From Paracoccaceae bacterium (GTDB lineage Bacteria; Pseudomonadota; Alphaproteobacteria; Rhodobacterales; Rhodobacteraceae), in contig JALWJU010000228.1 of assembly GCA_026997055.1 (NCBI GenBank), positions 1-5,084 of the forward strand: a stretch of 5,084 bases of DNA. The letters run 5' to 3'. The number at the start of each line of letters is the position of its first letter. Position 1 is the first letter of the stretch. Under the pieces are notes generated by a model. The model searched no databases. It was not told the DNA's origin and was given only the letters and a program-made list of their open reading frames with translations. Made by a program: the position numbers and the translations under genes. Positions 1 to 5,084 of this stretch are shown in pieces.

Positions 1-535
1 ATGGCAGGCCGATCTCGGCGGCGGTTTCCTCGAGGCGCGAGATCATCTCGGGGTGATAGTTCCAACCGATCACGCGATCGAAATCCACCACGTCGGCGGC
101 CGCGCGCATCTGGAAGGCCGACTGGTGCCCGGCGCCGATCATGCCCAGCACTTTTGCCCCCTTCGGAGCCAGATACTTGATCGACACGGCCGAGGCGGCC
201 GCCGTGCGCAGGGCGGTCAGCAGGTTGCCGCCCACCAGTGCGTGGGGCCGGCCGGTATCGGCATCGAAGAGCAGCACGGTGGACTGGTGGTTGGTGAGCC
301 CCCTGGCCTCGTTGCCGGGCCAGTAGCCGCCGGACTTGAGCCCCAGCGCCAGCGACTTGCGGTCAAAGCCCGACTTGAAGCCATAGAGCGCATCGGCGTG
401 CCCGATGGCCTCGCGGATCACCGGGAAGTTGTAGGCGTCGCCCGCGGCCATGGCGGCAAAGACGGCCTCGACCGCTTCCAGGCTTTCGGCGCGGCCGATC
501 AGGCTGGCGATGTCTTTTTCGGGTACGATGATCAT
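1..535 (-). CDS. bhcD: Iminosuccinate reductase BhcD, N-terminal part (3' end outside window)
   Basis: BhcD reduces iminosuccinate with NAD(P)H to L-aspartate, the last step of the β-hydroxyaspartate cycle in the cytosol. It belongs to the ornithine cyclodeaminase/μ-crystallin family. I translated the minus strand from the ATG at 535; it stays open for 178 codons to the window edge, about half of the usual 310-330 residues. Visible features are YNFPVIREAIGH (35-46), the family's conserved lysine in GLKSGGYWP (K67), NHQSTVLLFD (82-91), TALRTAAAS (107-115), and the Rossmann dinucleotide loop GAGHQS (134-139). The end of the second Rossmann strand reads VIGWN (155-159) with no obvious acidic residue, so cofactor preference cannot be read from it. 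A good Shine-Dalgarno (AAGGA) lies 7 nt upstream. It is last of the four bhc enzymes, 58 nt after bhcC. By sequence alone it could be called ornithine cyclodeaminase or alanine dehydrogenase; the neighbours decide for bhcD. Confidence 0.93.
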   Translation of the reverse strand, partial: MIIVPEKDIASLIGRAESLEAVEAVFAAMAAGDAYNFPVIREAIGHADALYGFKSGFDRKSLALGLKSGGYWPGNEARGLTNHQSTVLLFDADTGRPHALVGGNLLTALRTAAASAVSIKYLAPKGAKVLGMIGAGHQSAFQMRAAADVVDFDRVIGWNYHPEMISRLEETAAEIGLP

Positions 536-593
536 GGGTGTATCCTTGTCAGAAGCGAGGTCGCCCGGCGGGCGGACGAGCGGGCGGGCGGGC
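536..593 (-). other. bhcC-bhcD intergenic gap, GC-rich
   Basis: This 58-nt gap is the only real spacing between the enzyme genes. Its bhcC-proximal half is almost pure G/C. It contains tandem GCCC units (read on the minus strand) and a near-palindrome around 563-574 (CGCCCG/CGGGCG type) that could form a small hairpin in the transcript. No T-tract follows, so it is not a convincing terminator. It could modulate the level of bhcD message relative to bhcABC, but nothing in the sequence proves this. No promoter is evident. Confidence 0.4.
543..547 (-). promoter_or_regulatory. Ribosome binding site of bhcD
   Basis: AAGGA on the minus strand lies 7 nt before the ATG at 535. It fixes the bhcD start and shows that bhcD has its own initiation signal, whereas bhcB and bhcC have their signals inside the preceding genes. 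Confidence 0.7.
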
Positions 594-1769
594 TCAGTAG
601 GCCTTGCCGCGGGCCGAGACCGGCCAGAGGGCCTCGACCTTGCCGTTTCGCACGCCCACATACCAGTCGTGGACATTGGCAGTGGGGTCGCAGTGGCCCG
701 GCACCAGCCGGAGCTTGTCGCCCACCTTCAGCGCGCCGTTCGGATCCTCGACCACGCCATGCTCATCGGAGCATTTGACGTATTTCACCCCCTCCGGGCC
801 GCGAAACACCACCGGCAGGCCGCTGTCCACCGACTGCGCCTTCAGCCCCGCATCGACGATCGCCTTGTCCGCCTTGGCGTGGCTCATCACCGAGGTGAGC
901 AGGAACATGGCGTTTTCCCATTCCTCCTCGTCGATGCGCTTGCCATTCTTGTCCAGGATCCGGCCATAATCGGCATCCATGAAGGCATACGAGCCGCACT
1001 GAAGCTCGTTATAGACGCCGGAATTGCCCTCGAAGTAATAGGACCCCGTGCCGCCGCCGCCGACGATATCGCATTCGAGCCCGTGCGCTTTCAGCGCCTG
1101 CACCGCGTCCTTCACCATCTCCACGGCGATGTCGATCTTGGCCTTGCGGTCCTCGTAGAGGTCCAGATGCTGCATGGCGCCCTGATAGGCCTGGATACCG
1201 GCGAATTTGAGCCCCGGCGCGGCGTCGATCAGCCTGGCGATATTGACCACCTCCTGGCTGGTGGTGACCCCGCAGCGCCCGGCGCCGCAGTCGATCTCGA
1301 CCAGCGCCTCGATGGTGGTGCCGTGCTTCTGGGCCGCCGCCGAAAGCTCGGCCACGTTTTGCGGGTCATCGACACAGACCAGCACCCGCGCCTCGCCTTC
1401 GGGCGCCTTTTTCGGCAGGCTGGCCAGCCGGTCGATCTTGGCCGGGTCGCGCACCTGGTTGGACACCATCACGTCCTTGATGCCCCCGCGCACGAAGACC
1501 TCGGCCTCGCTCACCTTCTGGCAGCACACGCCGACACTGTCGCCCAGCTCCTCCTGCAGCTTCGCCACATCCACCGACTTGTGCATCTTGGCATGGGCCC
1601 GGTGGCGCACGCCCATCTCGGCGGCGCGGTCGCGCATCCGGGTGATGTTGCGCTCCAGCGCATCGAGATCCAGCACCAGGCAGGGGGTCTGGATGTCGGC
1701 CTCGTCCATGCCCGGCTTGGCCGGGATGTCATAGCCCACTTCGTATTCGTCCAGATTGATGTCTTTCAT
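594..1769 (-). CDS. bhcC: β-hydroxyaspartate aldolase BhcC
   Basis: BhcC condenses glycine and glyoxylate to (2R,3S)-β-hydroxyaspartate, using PLP and a divalent metal. It is in the D-threonine aldolase/DSD1 family (fold type III: alanine-racemase-like barrel, then a β-domain). The protein is 391 residues, normal for the family. Visible are QTPCLVLDLDALERN (27-41); the PLP-lysine segment RAHAKMHKS with K61; EIDCGAGRCG (158-167); GIQAYQGAMQH (191-201); the glycine-rich phosphate-binding stretch GGGGTGSYYF (237-246); QCGSYAFMDADYG (257-269); and the metal-binding GHCD with H359 and D361 near the C-terminus. I chose the ATG at 1769 because GGAG lies just upstream and MKDINLDEYE leads straight into the conserved N-terminus. 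A longer open frame to 1847 adds 26 serine/alanine-rich residues lying antiparallel-free inside bhcB, in another frame, and looks spurious. It starts 1 nt after the bhcB stop. Sequence alone would suggest D-threonine aldolase; the cluster makes BhcC the better call. Confidence 0.95.
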   Translation of the reverse strand: MKDINLDEYEVGYDIPAKPGMDEADIQTPCLVLDLDALERNITRMRDRAAEMGVRHRAHAKMHKSVDVAKLQEELGDSVGVCCQKVSEAEVFVRGGIKDVMVSNQVRDPAKIDRLASLPKKAPEGEARVLVCVDDPQNVAELSAAAQKHGTTIEALVEIDCGAGRCGVTTSQEVVNIARLIDAAPGLKFAGIQAYQGAMQHLDLYEDRKAKIDIAVEMVKDAVQALKAHGLECDIVGGGGTGSYYFEGNSGVYNELQCGSYAFMDADYGRILDKNGKRIDEEEWENAMFLLTSVMSHAKADKAIVDAGLKAQSVDSGLPVVFRGPEGVKYVKCSDEHGVVEDPNGALKVGDKLRLVPGHCDPTANVHDWYVGVRNGKVEALWPVSARGKAY

Positions 1770-1770
1770 G

Positions 1771-2724
1771 TTACTTCTCCATCCAGGGCAGCGCATCGAG
1801 ATCGACATTGCCGCCGGTGATGATGATGCCGACGCGCTTGCCGGCAAAGATTTCGCGGTTTTTCAGGATCGTGGCCAGCGGTACGGCGCTCGACGGCTCC
1901 ATGACGATCTTCATGCGCTTCCAGATCAGTTTCATCGCGTCGATGATTTCGGCTTCGGAGGCGGTGAGGATGTCGGTGACATGGTTCTTCACGAAATGCC
2001 AGGTCAGGTCCTTGAGCGGCACCTTGAGCCCGTCGGCCACGGTCACCGGCGCGTCATCGGCGATGATGCGGCCGGCCCGGAAACTCCGCGCGGCGTCGTC
2101 GGCCTGCTCGGGCTCGGCGGCATAGATCTTCACATCCGGCGCATCGTGGCTCAGCGTCAGACAGGTGCCCGAAATCATGCCGCCGCCGCCGATCGGCGCC
2201 ACGACCGCATCGAGCCCCTCGACCTGCTCCATGAGTTCGGCCGAGCAGGTCCCCTGCCCGGCGATCACCCGCGCATCGTTGTAGGGATGCACGAAATCGG
2301 CGCCGGTAGCGGCATGGACCTGGGCAAAGACCTCCTCGCGGCTCGACGTCGAGGGTTCGCACTCGGTAATGGTGCCGCCATAGCCGATCACCGCATCCTT
2401 CTTGGCCTGCGGCGCGGTGCGCGGCATCACCACATGGCAGGGGATGCCCCGGCGCCCGGCGGCATAGGACAGGCTCAGCGCATGGTTGCCGGAACTGTGG
2501 GTGGCCACGCCCTTCTCCAGCATGTCATCGGGCAGGCCGAATACCGCATTGCAGGCCCCGCGCACCTTGAAGGCGCCGGCCTTCTGGAAATTTTCGCATT
2601 TGAAGAACAGCTCCGCCCCGGTCAGGTCGTCAAGGAAAGAAGATGTCAGCACCGGGGTACGGTGGATATGCGGCGTGATGCGCGCGCGCGCCGCCAGCAT
2701 GTCGTCATAGGTGGGTATCTTCAT
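1771..2724 (-). CDS. bhcB: β-hydroxyaspartate dehydratase BhcB
   Basis: BhcB removes water from β-hydroxyaspartate to give iminosuccinate, which BhcD then reduces. It is a fold type II PLP enzyme of the serine racemase/threonine dehydratase group, 317 residues, with no ACT regulatory domain as expected for this subgroup. Visible are HRTPVLTSS (21-29); the PLP-lysine motif AFKVRGA with K53, preceded by FFKCENFQKAG (40-50); SSGNHA (78-83), which contacts the substrate carboxylate; the glycine-rich phosphate loop GGGGM (179-183); the metal-ligand region AAEPEQADD (202-210); and the C-terminal TGGNVDLD (303-310). The ATG at 2724 overlaps the bhcA stop as ATGA, and AGGAG lies 9 nt upstream. Automatic annotation would probably say threonine dehydratase or serine/threonine dehydratase. 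Position between bhcA and bhcC, in the known BHAC order, supports the hydroxyaspartate dehydratase role. Confidence 0.95.
   Translation of the reverse strand: MKIPTYDDMLAARARITPHIHRTPVLTSSFLDDLTGAELFFKCENFQKAGAFKVRGACNAVFGLPDDMLEKGVATHSSGNHALSLSYAAGRRGIPCHVVMPRTAPQAKKDAVIGYGGTITECEPSTSSREEVFAQVHAATGADFVHPYNDARVIAGQGTCSAELMEQVEGLDAVVAPIGGGGMISGTCLTLSHDAPDVKIYAAEPEQADDAARSFRAGRIIADDAPVTVADGLKVPLKDLTWHFVKNHVTDILTASEAEIIDAMKLIWKRMKIVMEPSSAVPLATILKNREIFAGKRVGIIITGGNVDLDALPWMEK
1774..1780 (-). promoter_or_regulatory. Ribosome binding site of bhcC inside the bhcB 3' end
   Basis: GGAGAAG on the minus strand sits 4 nt before the bhcC ATG and forms the last coding bases of bhcB, directly before its TAA. 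It supports the 1769 start over the upstream in-frame ATG at 1847, and it implies that ribosomes finishing bhcB can reinitiate on bhcC. Confidence 0.75.
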
Positions 2725-3890
2725 GGCTCATCGCTCCTGTAGAATTCCTGCGCCGCCGCCACGCCCGCGCCCAGCGTCACCTCGAGCCCCATATCGGCCA
2801 TGGCCATTTCCGCCACGGCCAGCCCCAGGAGCGCCTGCGCCTCGCTGAGCAGGCCCAGATGGCCGATGCGAAACAGCTTGCCCGCCACATCGCCCAGCCC
2901 GGCACCGAAAGCGACATTGTAGCGCGTCGCCGCATGGGCCACCAGCGCGCCGGCGTCAAAGCCCGCGGGCGTCAGGATGGCGCTGACCGAGTTCGAATAG
3001 AGCGCCGGCCGGCGCGCGCACAGCGCCATGTTCCAGGCCGCCACCGCCCGGCGCACGCCCTCGGCGATGCGCGCGTGGCGGGCGAACACATTGTCGAGCC
3101 CCTCCGCGAGCAGCATTTCGCTGGCCTGCTTCAGCCCGTTGATGAGCCCCACCGGCGGCGTATAGGGAAAGCCCGAGGCCGGATAGGCCGCGCGCATGTC
3201 GCGGATGTCGAAATAGGTGCGCGGCAGGGTCGCGGTTTCGATCCGCTCCAGCGCCTTCTGGCTGAAGCCGGTGATGGCCAGCCCCGCCGGCAGCATGAAG
3301 CCCTTCTGGCTGCCGGTCACGGCGATATCAACGCCCCATGCATCCATGCGGAAATCCATCGAGCCGATGGAACTGACCCCATCGACGAACAGGAGCGCCG
3401 GATGGCCCGCCGCATCCATCGCCGCGCGTATGGCGGCGATGTCGCTGACCACGCCGGTGGCGGTTTCGTTATGGGTGGCCAGCACCGCCTTTATCTCATG
3501 CGCGTCATCGGCGGCCAGGATCTCCTCGAAGCGGTCGGCCGGGATGCCCTCGCCCCATTCCACATCCACCTGCACCACGTTCAGCCCGTGGCGTTTGCAC
3601 ATGTCGATCCACTTGTGGGAAAACATGCCGTTTCGCGCCGCCAGGACCGTATCGCCCGGGCTGAGCGTGTTGGAAATCGCGGTCTCCCAGCCGCCGGTTC
3701 CGGTGGACGGAAACACGAACACCTCGCCCGTCTCGGTCTGGAGCACCCGCTTCACCCCCGCGAGCGCGGGCTGCAGGATCTCGGCGAAGGCCGCCGAGCG
3801 GTGATCCATGGTGGGCATGTCAACCGCGCGGCGCAGGGCCTCGGGCATGTTGGTCGGGCCGGGAATGAAGGCCGGATTCTGGTAGGTCAT
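2721..3890 (-). CDS. bhcA: Aspartate-glyoxylate aminotransferase BhcA
   Basis: BhcA transfers the amino group of L-aspartate to glyoxylate, forming glycine and oxaloacetate. This is both the entry and the output step of the cycle. It is a class V (fold type I) PLP aminotransferase of the serine-glyoxylate/alanine-glyoxylate family, 389 residues, a normal length. Visible are FIPGPTNMP (8-16), the family's N-terminal signature; PSTGTGGWET (61-70), where PLP phosphate binds; HNETATG (140-146); LLFVDGVSSIGS (166-177) with PLP-contacting D170; TGSQKGFM (192-199) with the Schiff-base lysine K196; and LFRIGHLG (339-346), where R341 is the expected substrate-carboxylate arginine. The start at 3890 places the signature at the usual distance and has TGGAG 4 nt upstream. 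It is the first gene of the minus-strand operon and faces bhcR across a 148-nt control region. Alone it could be read as serine-glyoxylate aminotransferase. Confidence 0.95.
   Translation of the reverse strand: MTYQNPAFIPGPTNMPEALRRAVDMPTMDHRSAAFAEILQPALAGVKRVLQTETGEVFVFPSTGTGGWETAISNTLSPGDTVLAARNGMFSHKWIDMCKRHGLNVVQVDVEWGEGIPADRFEEILAADDAHEIKAVLATHNETATGVVSDIAAIRAAMDAAGHPALLFVDGVSSIGSMDFRMDAWGVDIAVTGSQKGFMLPAGLAITGFSQKALERIETATLPRTYFDIRDMRAAYPASGFPYTPPVGLINGLKQASEMLLAEGLDNVFARHARIAEGVRRAVAAWNMALCARRPALYSNSVSAILTPAGFDAGALVAHAATRYNVAFGAGLGDVAGKLFRIGHLGLLSEAQALLGLAVAEMAMADMGLEVTLGAGVAAAQEFYRSDEP
2734..2738 (-). promoter_or_regulatory. Ribosome binding site of bhcB inside the bhcA 3' end
   Basis: AGGAG on the minus strand lies 9 nt upstream of the bhcB ATG, within bhcA coding sequence. 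Together with the 4-nt ATGA stop/start overlap it indicates translational coupling of bhcA and bhcB. Confidence 0.7.
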
Positions 3891-3959
3891 GGGTCTCCAG
3901 GGTTCCTCATCTGGGGTTGGGGGCAGTCTAGCGTGGCCGGGCGGCAGACGCCATTTTTT

Positions 3960-3974
3960 TGAAAAAGTTTTTCA
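3960..3974. promoter_or_regulatory. Candidate BhcR operator (15-nt perfect palindrome)
   Basis: TGAAAAAGTTTTTCA is a perfect inverted repeat with 7-nt arms around G3967. Its layout, TG-purines-N-pyrimidines-CA over 15 nt, is that of IclR-family operators (E. coli IclR consensus TGGAAATNATTTCCA; 10 of the 14 defined positions agree by eye). It lies 69 nt upstream of the bhcA start, where binding could control bhcA and possibly bhcR. Assignment to BhcR is inference from shape and location. Confidence 0.65.
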
Positions 3975-3980
3975 TTTTTC

Positions 3981-4007
3981 TTGAAATCCTGAAAAGGCGG
4001 GCATAAA
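3981..4007 (+). promoter_or_regulatory. Possible bhcR promoter
   Basis: TTGAAA (3981-3986; five of six match TTGACA) and CATAAA (4002-4007; four of six match TATAAT) are 15 nt apart, shorter than the ideal 17. A transcript starting near 4014 would give a leader of about 25 nt before the ATG at 4039. It would also place the second candidate operator over the transcription start. This is a weak match by eye. Confidence 0.3.
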
Positions 4008-4014
4008 CAGGGAG

Positions 4015-4028
4015 TTGAAGTTTTTCAA
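4015..4028. promoter_or_regulatory. Second candidate BhcR site at the bhcR 5' end
   Basis: TTGAA and TTCAA form an inverted repeat with a 4-nt spacer. Within it, AAGTTTTTCA (4018-4027) repeats exactly the ten bases at 3965-3974 of the palindrome upstream. The two copies are 53 bp apart, about five helical turns, so two regulator dimers would sit on the same DNA face. A position just upstream of the bhcR ATG would suit autoregulation. Site function is inferred. Confidence 0.45.
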
Positions 4029-4038
4029 AAGCCACGCA

Positions 4039-4878
4039 ATGCCGCAGGGAAAGAGACATCGCGGGCGCCCCAAGGCGTTCAACGATACTGGCAGCGCGCG
4101 AATCCGCTCGCTGGAGCGGGCTCTGGACGTGCTGGCGCATGTGTCGGAAACGGGCGGGCAGACCCTCTCGGAGATCGCCGGGGCGCTGGATGCCTCGCCG
4201 GCGACCACCTACCGGATTCTCTCCACCTTTGCCGCGCGGGGCATGTTGGAGATGGATGCGGCGGGCCAGACCTGGCATGTGGGTCCGGCCGCCTTCCGCA
4301 TCGGCAGCGCCTTCCTGCGCCGCAGTTCCATGGTCGAGCGCGCCCGCCCGCTGATGCGCGCGCTGATGGCCGAGACCGGCGAGACCGCCAATCTGGGCGT
4401 GGAGAGCGGCGGCGAAGTGCTGTTTCTCAGCCAGGTCGAGACCCATGAGGCGATCCGCGCCTTCTTCCCGCCGGGCACGCTGAGCCCGATGTATGCCTCG
4501 GGGATCGGCAAGGCGCTGCTGGCGGCGATGGAGGATGGCGCGCTGGAGCGCTATCTCGCCCGGACCTCGCTCGTCCGCTTCACCGACAAGACCATCTGCG
4601 AGCGCGCCGCCCTGCTGGACGAGCTTGCGCGCATCCGCGCCCAGGGCTACGCCTTCGACGACGAAGAGAAGAGCCCCGGGATGCGCTGCGTGGCGGCGCC
4701 GGTGTTCAATGCCTTTGGCGAGGTGGTGGCGGGGATCTCGGTCTCGGGGCCGACGGCGCGGATGAGCCGGGGCGAAATCGAGCCGATCAGCGCCCAGGTG
4801 CGTGCCCGCGCGGCCGAGCTTTCGCACGCGCTGGGATATGCGCAGGGCAGCGGGGAGGAACAGGCGCGCGAGGGATGA
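4039..4878 (+). CDS. bhcR: IclR-family transcriptional regulator BhcR
   Basis: BhcR is the regulator of the bhc operon; in P. denitrificans it binds the bhc promoter region and responds to glyoxylate. From the ATG at 4039 the protein is 279 residues. A basic AT-hook-like start (KRHRGRPKAF, 5-14) is followed by a winged helix-turn-helix at about 22-83 (RSLERALDVL, LSEIAGALDASPATTYRIL) and the IclR effector domain at about 100-265, with ASGIGKALLA (153-162) and DDEEKSPGMRCVAAPVF (207-223). Both signatures are typical of the family. The frame also opens further upstream with a TTG at 4015 (8 more residues), but GGAG there touches the TTG with no spacing. The ATG places the GRPKAF segment near the N-terminus, as is usual in IclR relatives. 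The ATG itself has no clear Shine-Dalgarno, so the start is uncertain. It is transcribed divergently from bhcA. Confidence 0.9.
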   Translation: MPQGKRHRGRPKAFNDTGSARIRSLERALDVLAHVSETGGQTLSEIAGALDASPATTYRILSTFAARGMLEMDAAGQTWHVGPAAFRIGSAFLRRSSMVERARPLMRALMAETGETANLGVESGGEVLFLSQVETHEAIRAFFPPGTLSPMYASGIGKALLAAMEDGALERYLARTSLVRFTDKTICERAALLDELARIRAQGYAFDDEEKSPGMRCVAAPVFNAFGEVVAGISVSGPTARMSRGEIEPISAQVRARAAELSHALGYAQGSGEEQAREG

Positions 4879-4888
4879 ACGCCCGGGC

Positions 4889-4908
4889 GCGAGGCCGGGC
4901 AGCCTCGC
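4889..4908. terminator. Hairpin between convergent genes, possible bidirectional terminator
   Basis: GCGAGGC and GCCTCGC form a perfect 7-bp stem with a 6-nt loop, 10 nt after the bhcR stop. A second, smaller stem (GCTCC/GGAGC, 4915-4927, 3-nt loop) follows. The position between convergent genes fits termination, but no T-tract follows on either strand, so an intrinsic terminator is not secure. Confidence 0.4.
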
Positions 4909-4941
4909 CTGACCGCTCCACGGGAGCAGGGTGGGGCGGGA

Positions 4942-5084
4942 TCAGGCGCGGATCCGGCCGAGCTCGATATCGGCCGGCGTCAGGTCCTGGCCGCCTGTCA
5001 CCCTGGCCTGCAGGACGTCACCGTAATAGACATCGGCGCCGCGCCCGTCGGGCCATACCTCGATGTGGATTCTGGCCCGGATCA
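4942..5084 (-). CDS. Unrecognised small gene, 3' end (start at or beyond the window edge)
   Basis: On the minus strand a frame is open from the right edge for 46 residues to a TGA at 4942-4944, convergent with bhcR and 63 nt from its stop. The peptide runs from IRARIHIEVWPDGRG through DVYYGDVLQARV to a C-terminal DIELGRIRA. It is hydrophilic and charged, with alternating residues at the start suggesting β-strand, and it has no membrane segment or cysteines. I do not recognise the family. The first two bases of the frame at the edge are TG, so the codon split by the edge could be ATG or GTG. This may therefore be a complete small protein of about 47 residues missing one base, or the tail of a longer one. 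Codon use is GC-rich like the neighbours. Confidence 0.5.
   Translation of the reverse strand, partial: IRARIHIEVWPDGRGADVYYGDVLQARVTGGQDLTPADIELGRIRA

Larger units (their letters stand above)
3891..4038. promoter_or_regulatory. Divergent bhcA/bhcR control region
   Basis: This 148-nt region separates the start codons of bhcA (minus) and bhcR (plus). Its bhcA-proximal part (3900-3950) is GC-rich leader. The middle is an AT island: of the 44 bases at 3953-3996 only 9 are G or C, in a window otherwise strongly GC-rich. The island holds alternating T and A runs (T7, A5, T5, T5) and several inverted repeats. It must contain the promoters of both transcription units. I could not identify a convincing -35/-10 pair for bhcA: several poor matches overlap within the palindromes. 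Confidence 0.8.

Noticed and set aside
570..592. Possible G-quadruplex (four GGG runs on the plus strand) between bhcC and bhcD
   Set aside because: One loop is 9 nt and the G-rich strand is the template strand, so the mRNA would be C-rich. In this GC-rich genome, such runs are expected by chance.
450..1820. Long plus-strand open frame of 456 codons opposite bhcC and the start of bhcD
   Set aside because: It is antisense to genes with clear family motifs. Its translation is rich in His, Arg, Ala and Gly with no recognisable domain, typical of GC-rich shadow frames.
1770..1847. N-terminal extension of bhcC by 26 residues
   Set aside because: It lies wholly inside bhcB in another frame, is low-complexity, and lacks the good ribosome site found before the ATG at 1769.
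1756..2742. Plus-strand open frame of 328 codons covering bhcB almost exactly
   Set aside because: Mirror frame of bhcB created by high GC at third positions. The His/Gly-rich product has no motif, whereas the minus strand shows all PLP motifs of the dehydratase.
2859..3962. Plus-strand open frame of 367 codons opposite bhcA
   Set aside because: Shadow of bhcA. It would also run through the operator region into the bhcR promoter, and it has no domain signature.
3928..4827. Minus-strand open frame of 299 codons opposite bhcR
   Set aside because: Shadow of bhcR, with Arg/His/Gly-rich composition. The plus strand encodes a clear IclR regulator.
1..5084. CRISPR arrays, tRNA or rRNA genes, insertion sequences, attachment sites
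   Set aside because: No repeat-spacer pattern, cloverleaf, transposase or long terminal repeats were seen. The window is almost fully occupied by the metabolic operon and its regulator.

Overview
This window carries a β-hydroxyaspartate cycle (BHAC) gene cluster. Four enzyme genes lie on the minus strand in the order bhcA-bhcB-bhcC-bhcD, and an IclR-type regulator gene, bhcR, is divergent on the plus strand. The high GC content, the protein sequences and the gene order match the bhc clusters known from marine and soil Rhodobacterales (Paracoccus denitrificans is the reference). The source is therefore most likely an alphaproteobacterium of the Rhodobacteraceae/Roseobacter group. That assignment is inference, because no taxonomic marker gene is present.

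Layout, left to right. Positions 1-535 (minus) hold the N-terminal 178 residues of bhcD (iminosuccinate reductase), which runs off the left edge. A 58-nt GC-rich gap follows. Positions 594-1769 (minus) are bhcC (β-hydroxyaspartate aldolase), 1771-2724 (minus) are bhcB (β-hydroxyaspartate dehydratase) and 2721-3890 (minus) are bhcA (aspartate-glyoxylate aminotransferase). bhcA and bhcB overlap by ATGA, and bhcB and bhcC are one base apart, so these three are probably translationally coupled. Positions 3891-4038 are the divergent control region. It contains a strikingly AT-rich island with a perfect 15-nt palindrome of IclR-operator shape, and a second related site at the bhcR 5' end. Positions 4039-4878 (plus) are bhcR. 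Positions 4879-4941 are a convergent intergenic stretch with a strong hairpin. Positions 4942-5084 (minus) are the end, or nearly the whole, of a small unrecognised gene.

How the genes work together (established for the families). BhcA moves the amino group of L-aspartate to glyoxylate, giving glycine and oxaloacetate. BhcC condenses glycine with a second glyoxylate to β-hydroxyaspartate. BhcB dehydrates this to iminosuccinate, and BhcD reduces iminosuccinate to L-aspartate, closing the cycle. The net result is two glyoxylate converted to one oxaloacetate, with no carbon lost and nitrogen recycled. This supports growth on glycolate, glyoxylate and other C2 compounds. BhcR is the pathway regulator, reported to respond to glyoxylate. 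The system itself is already described. The less routine parts of this window are the operator architecture, the uncertain bhcR start and the small gene at the right edge.
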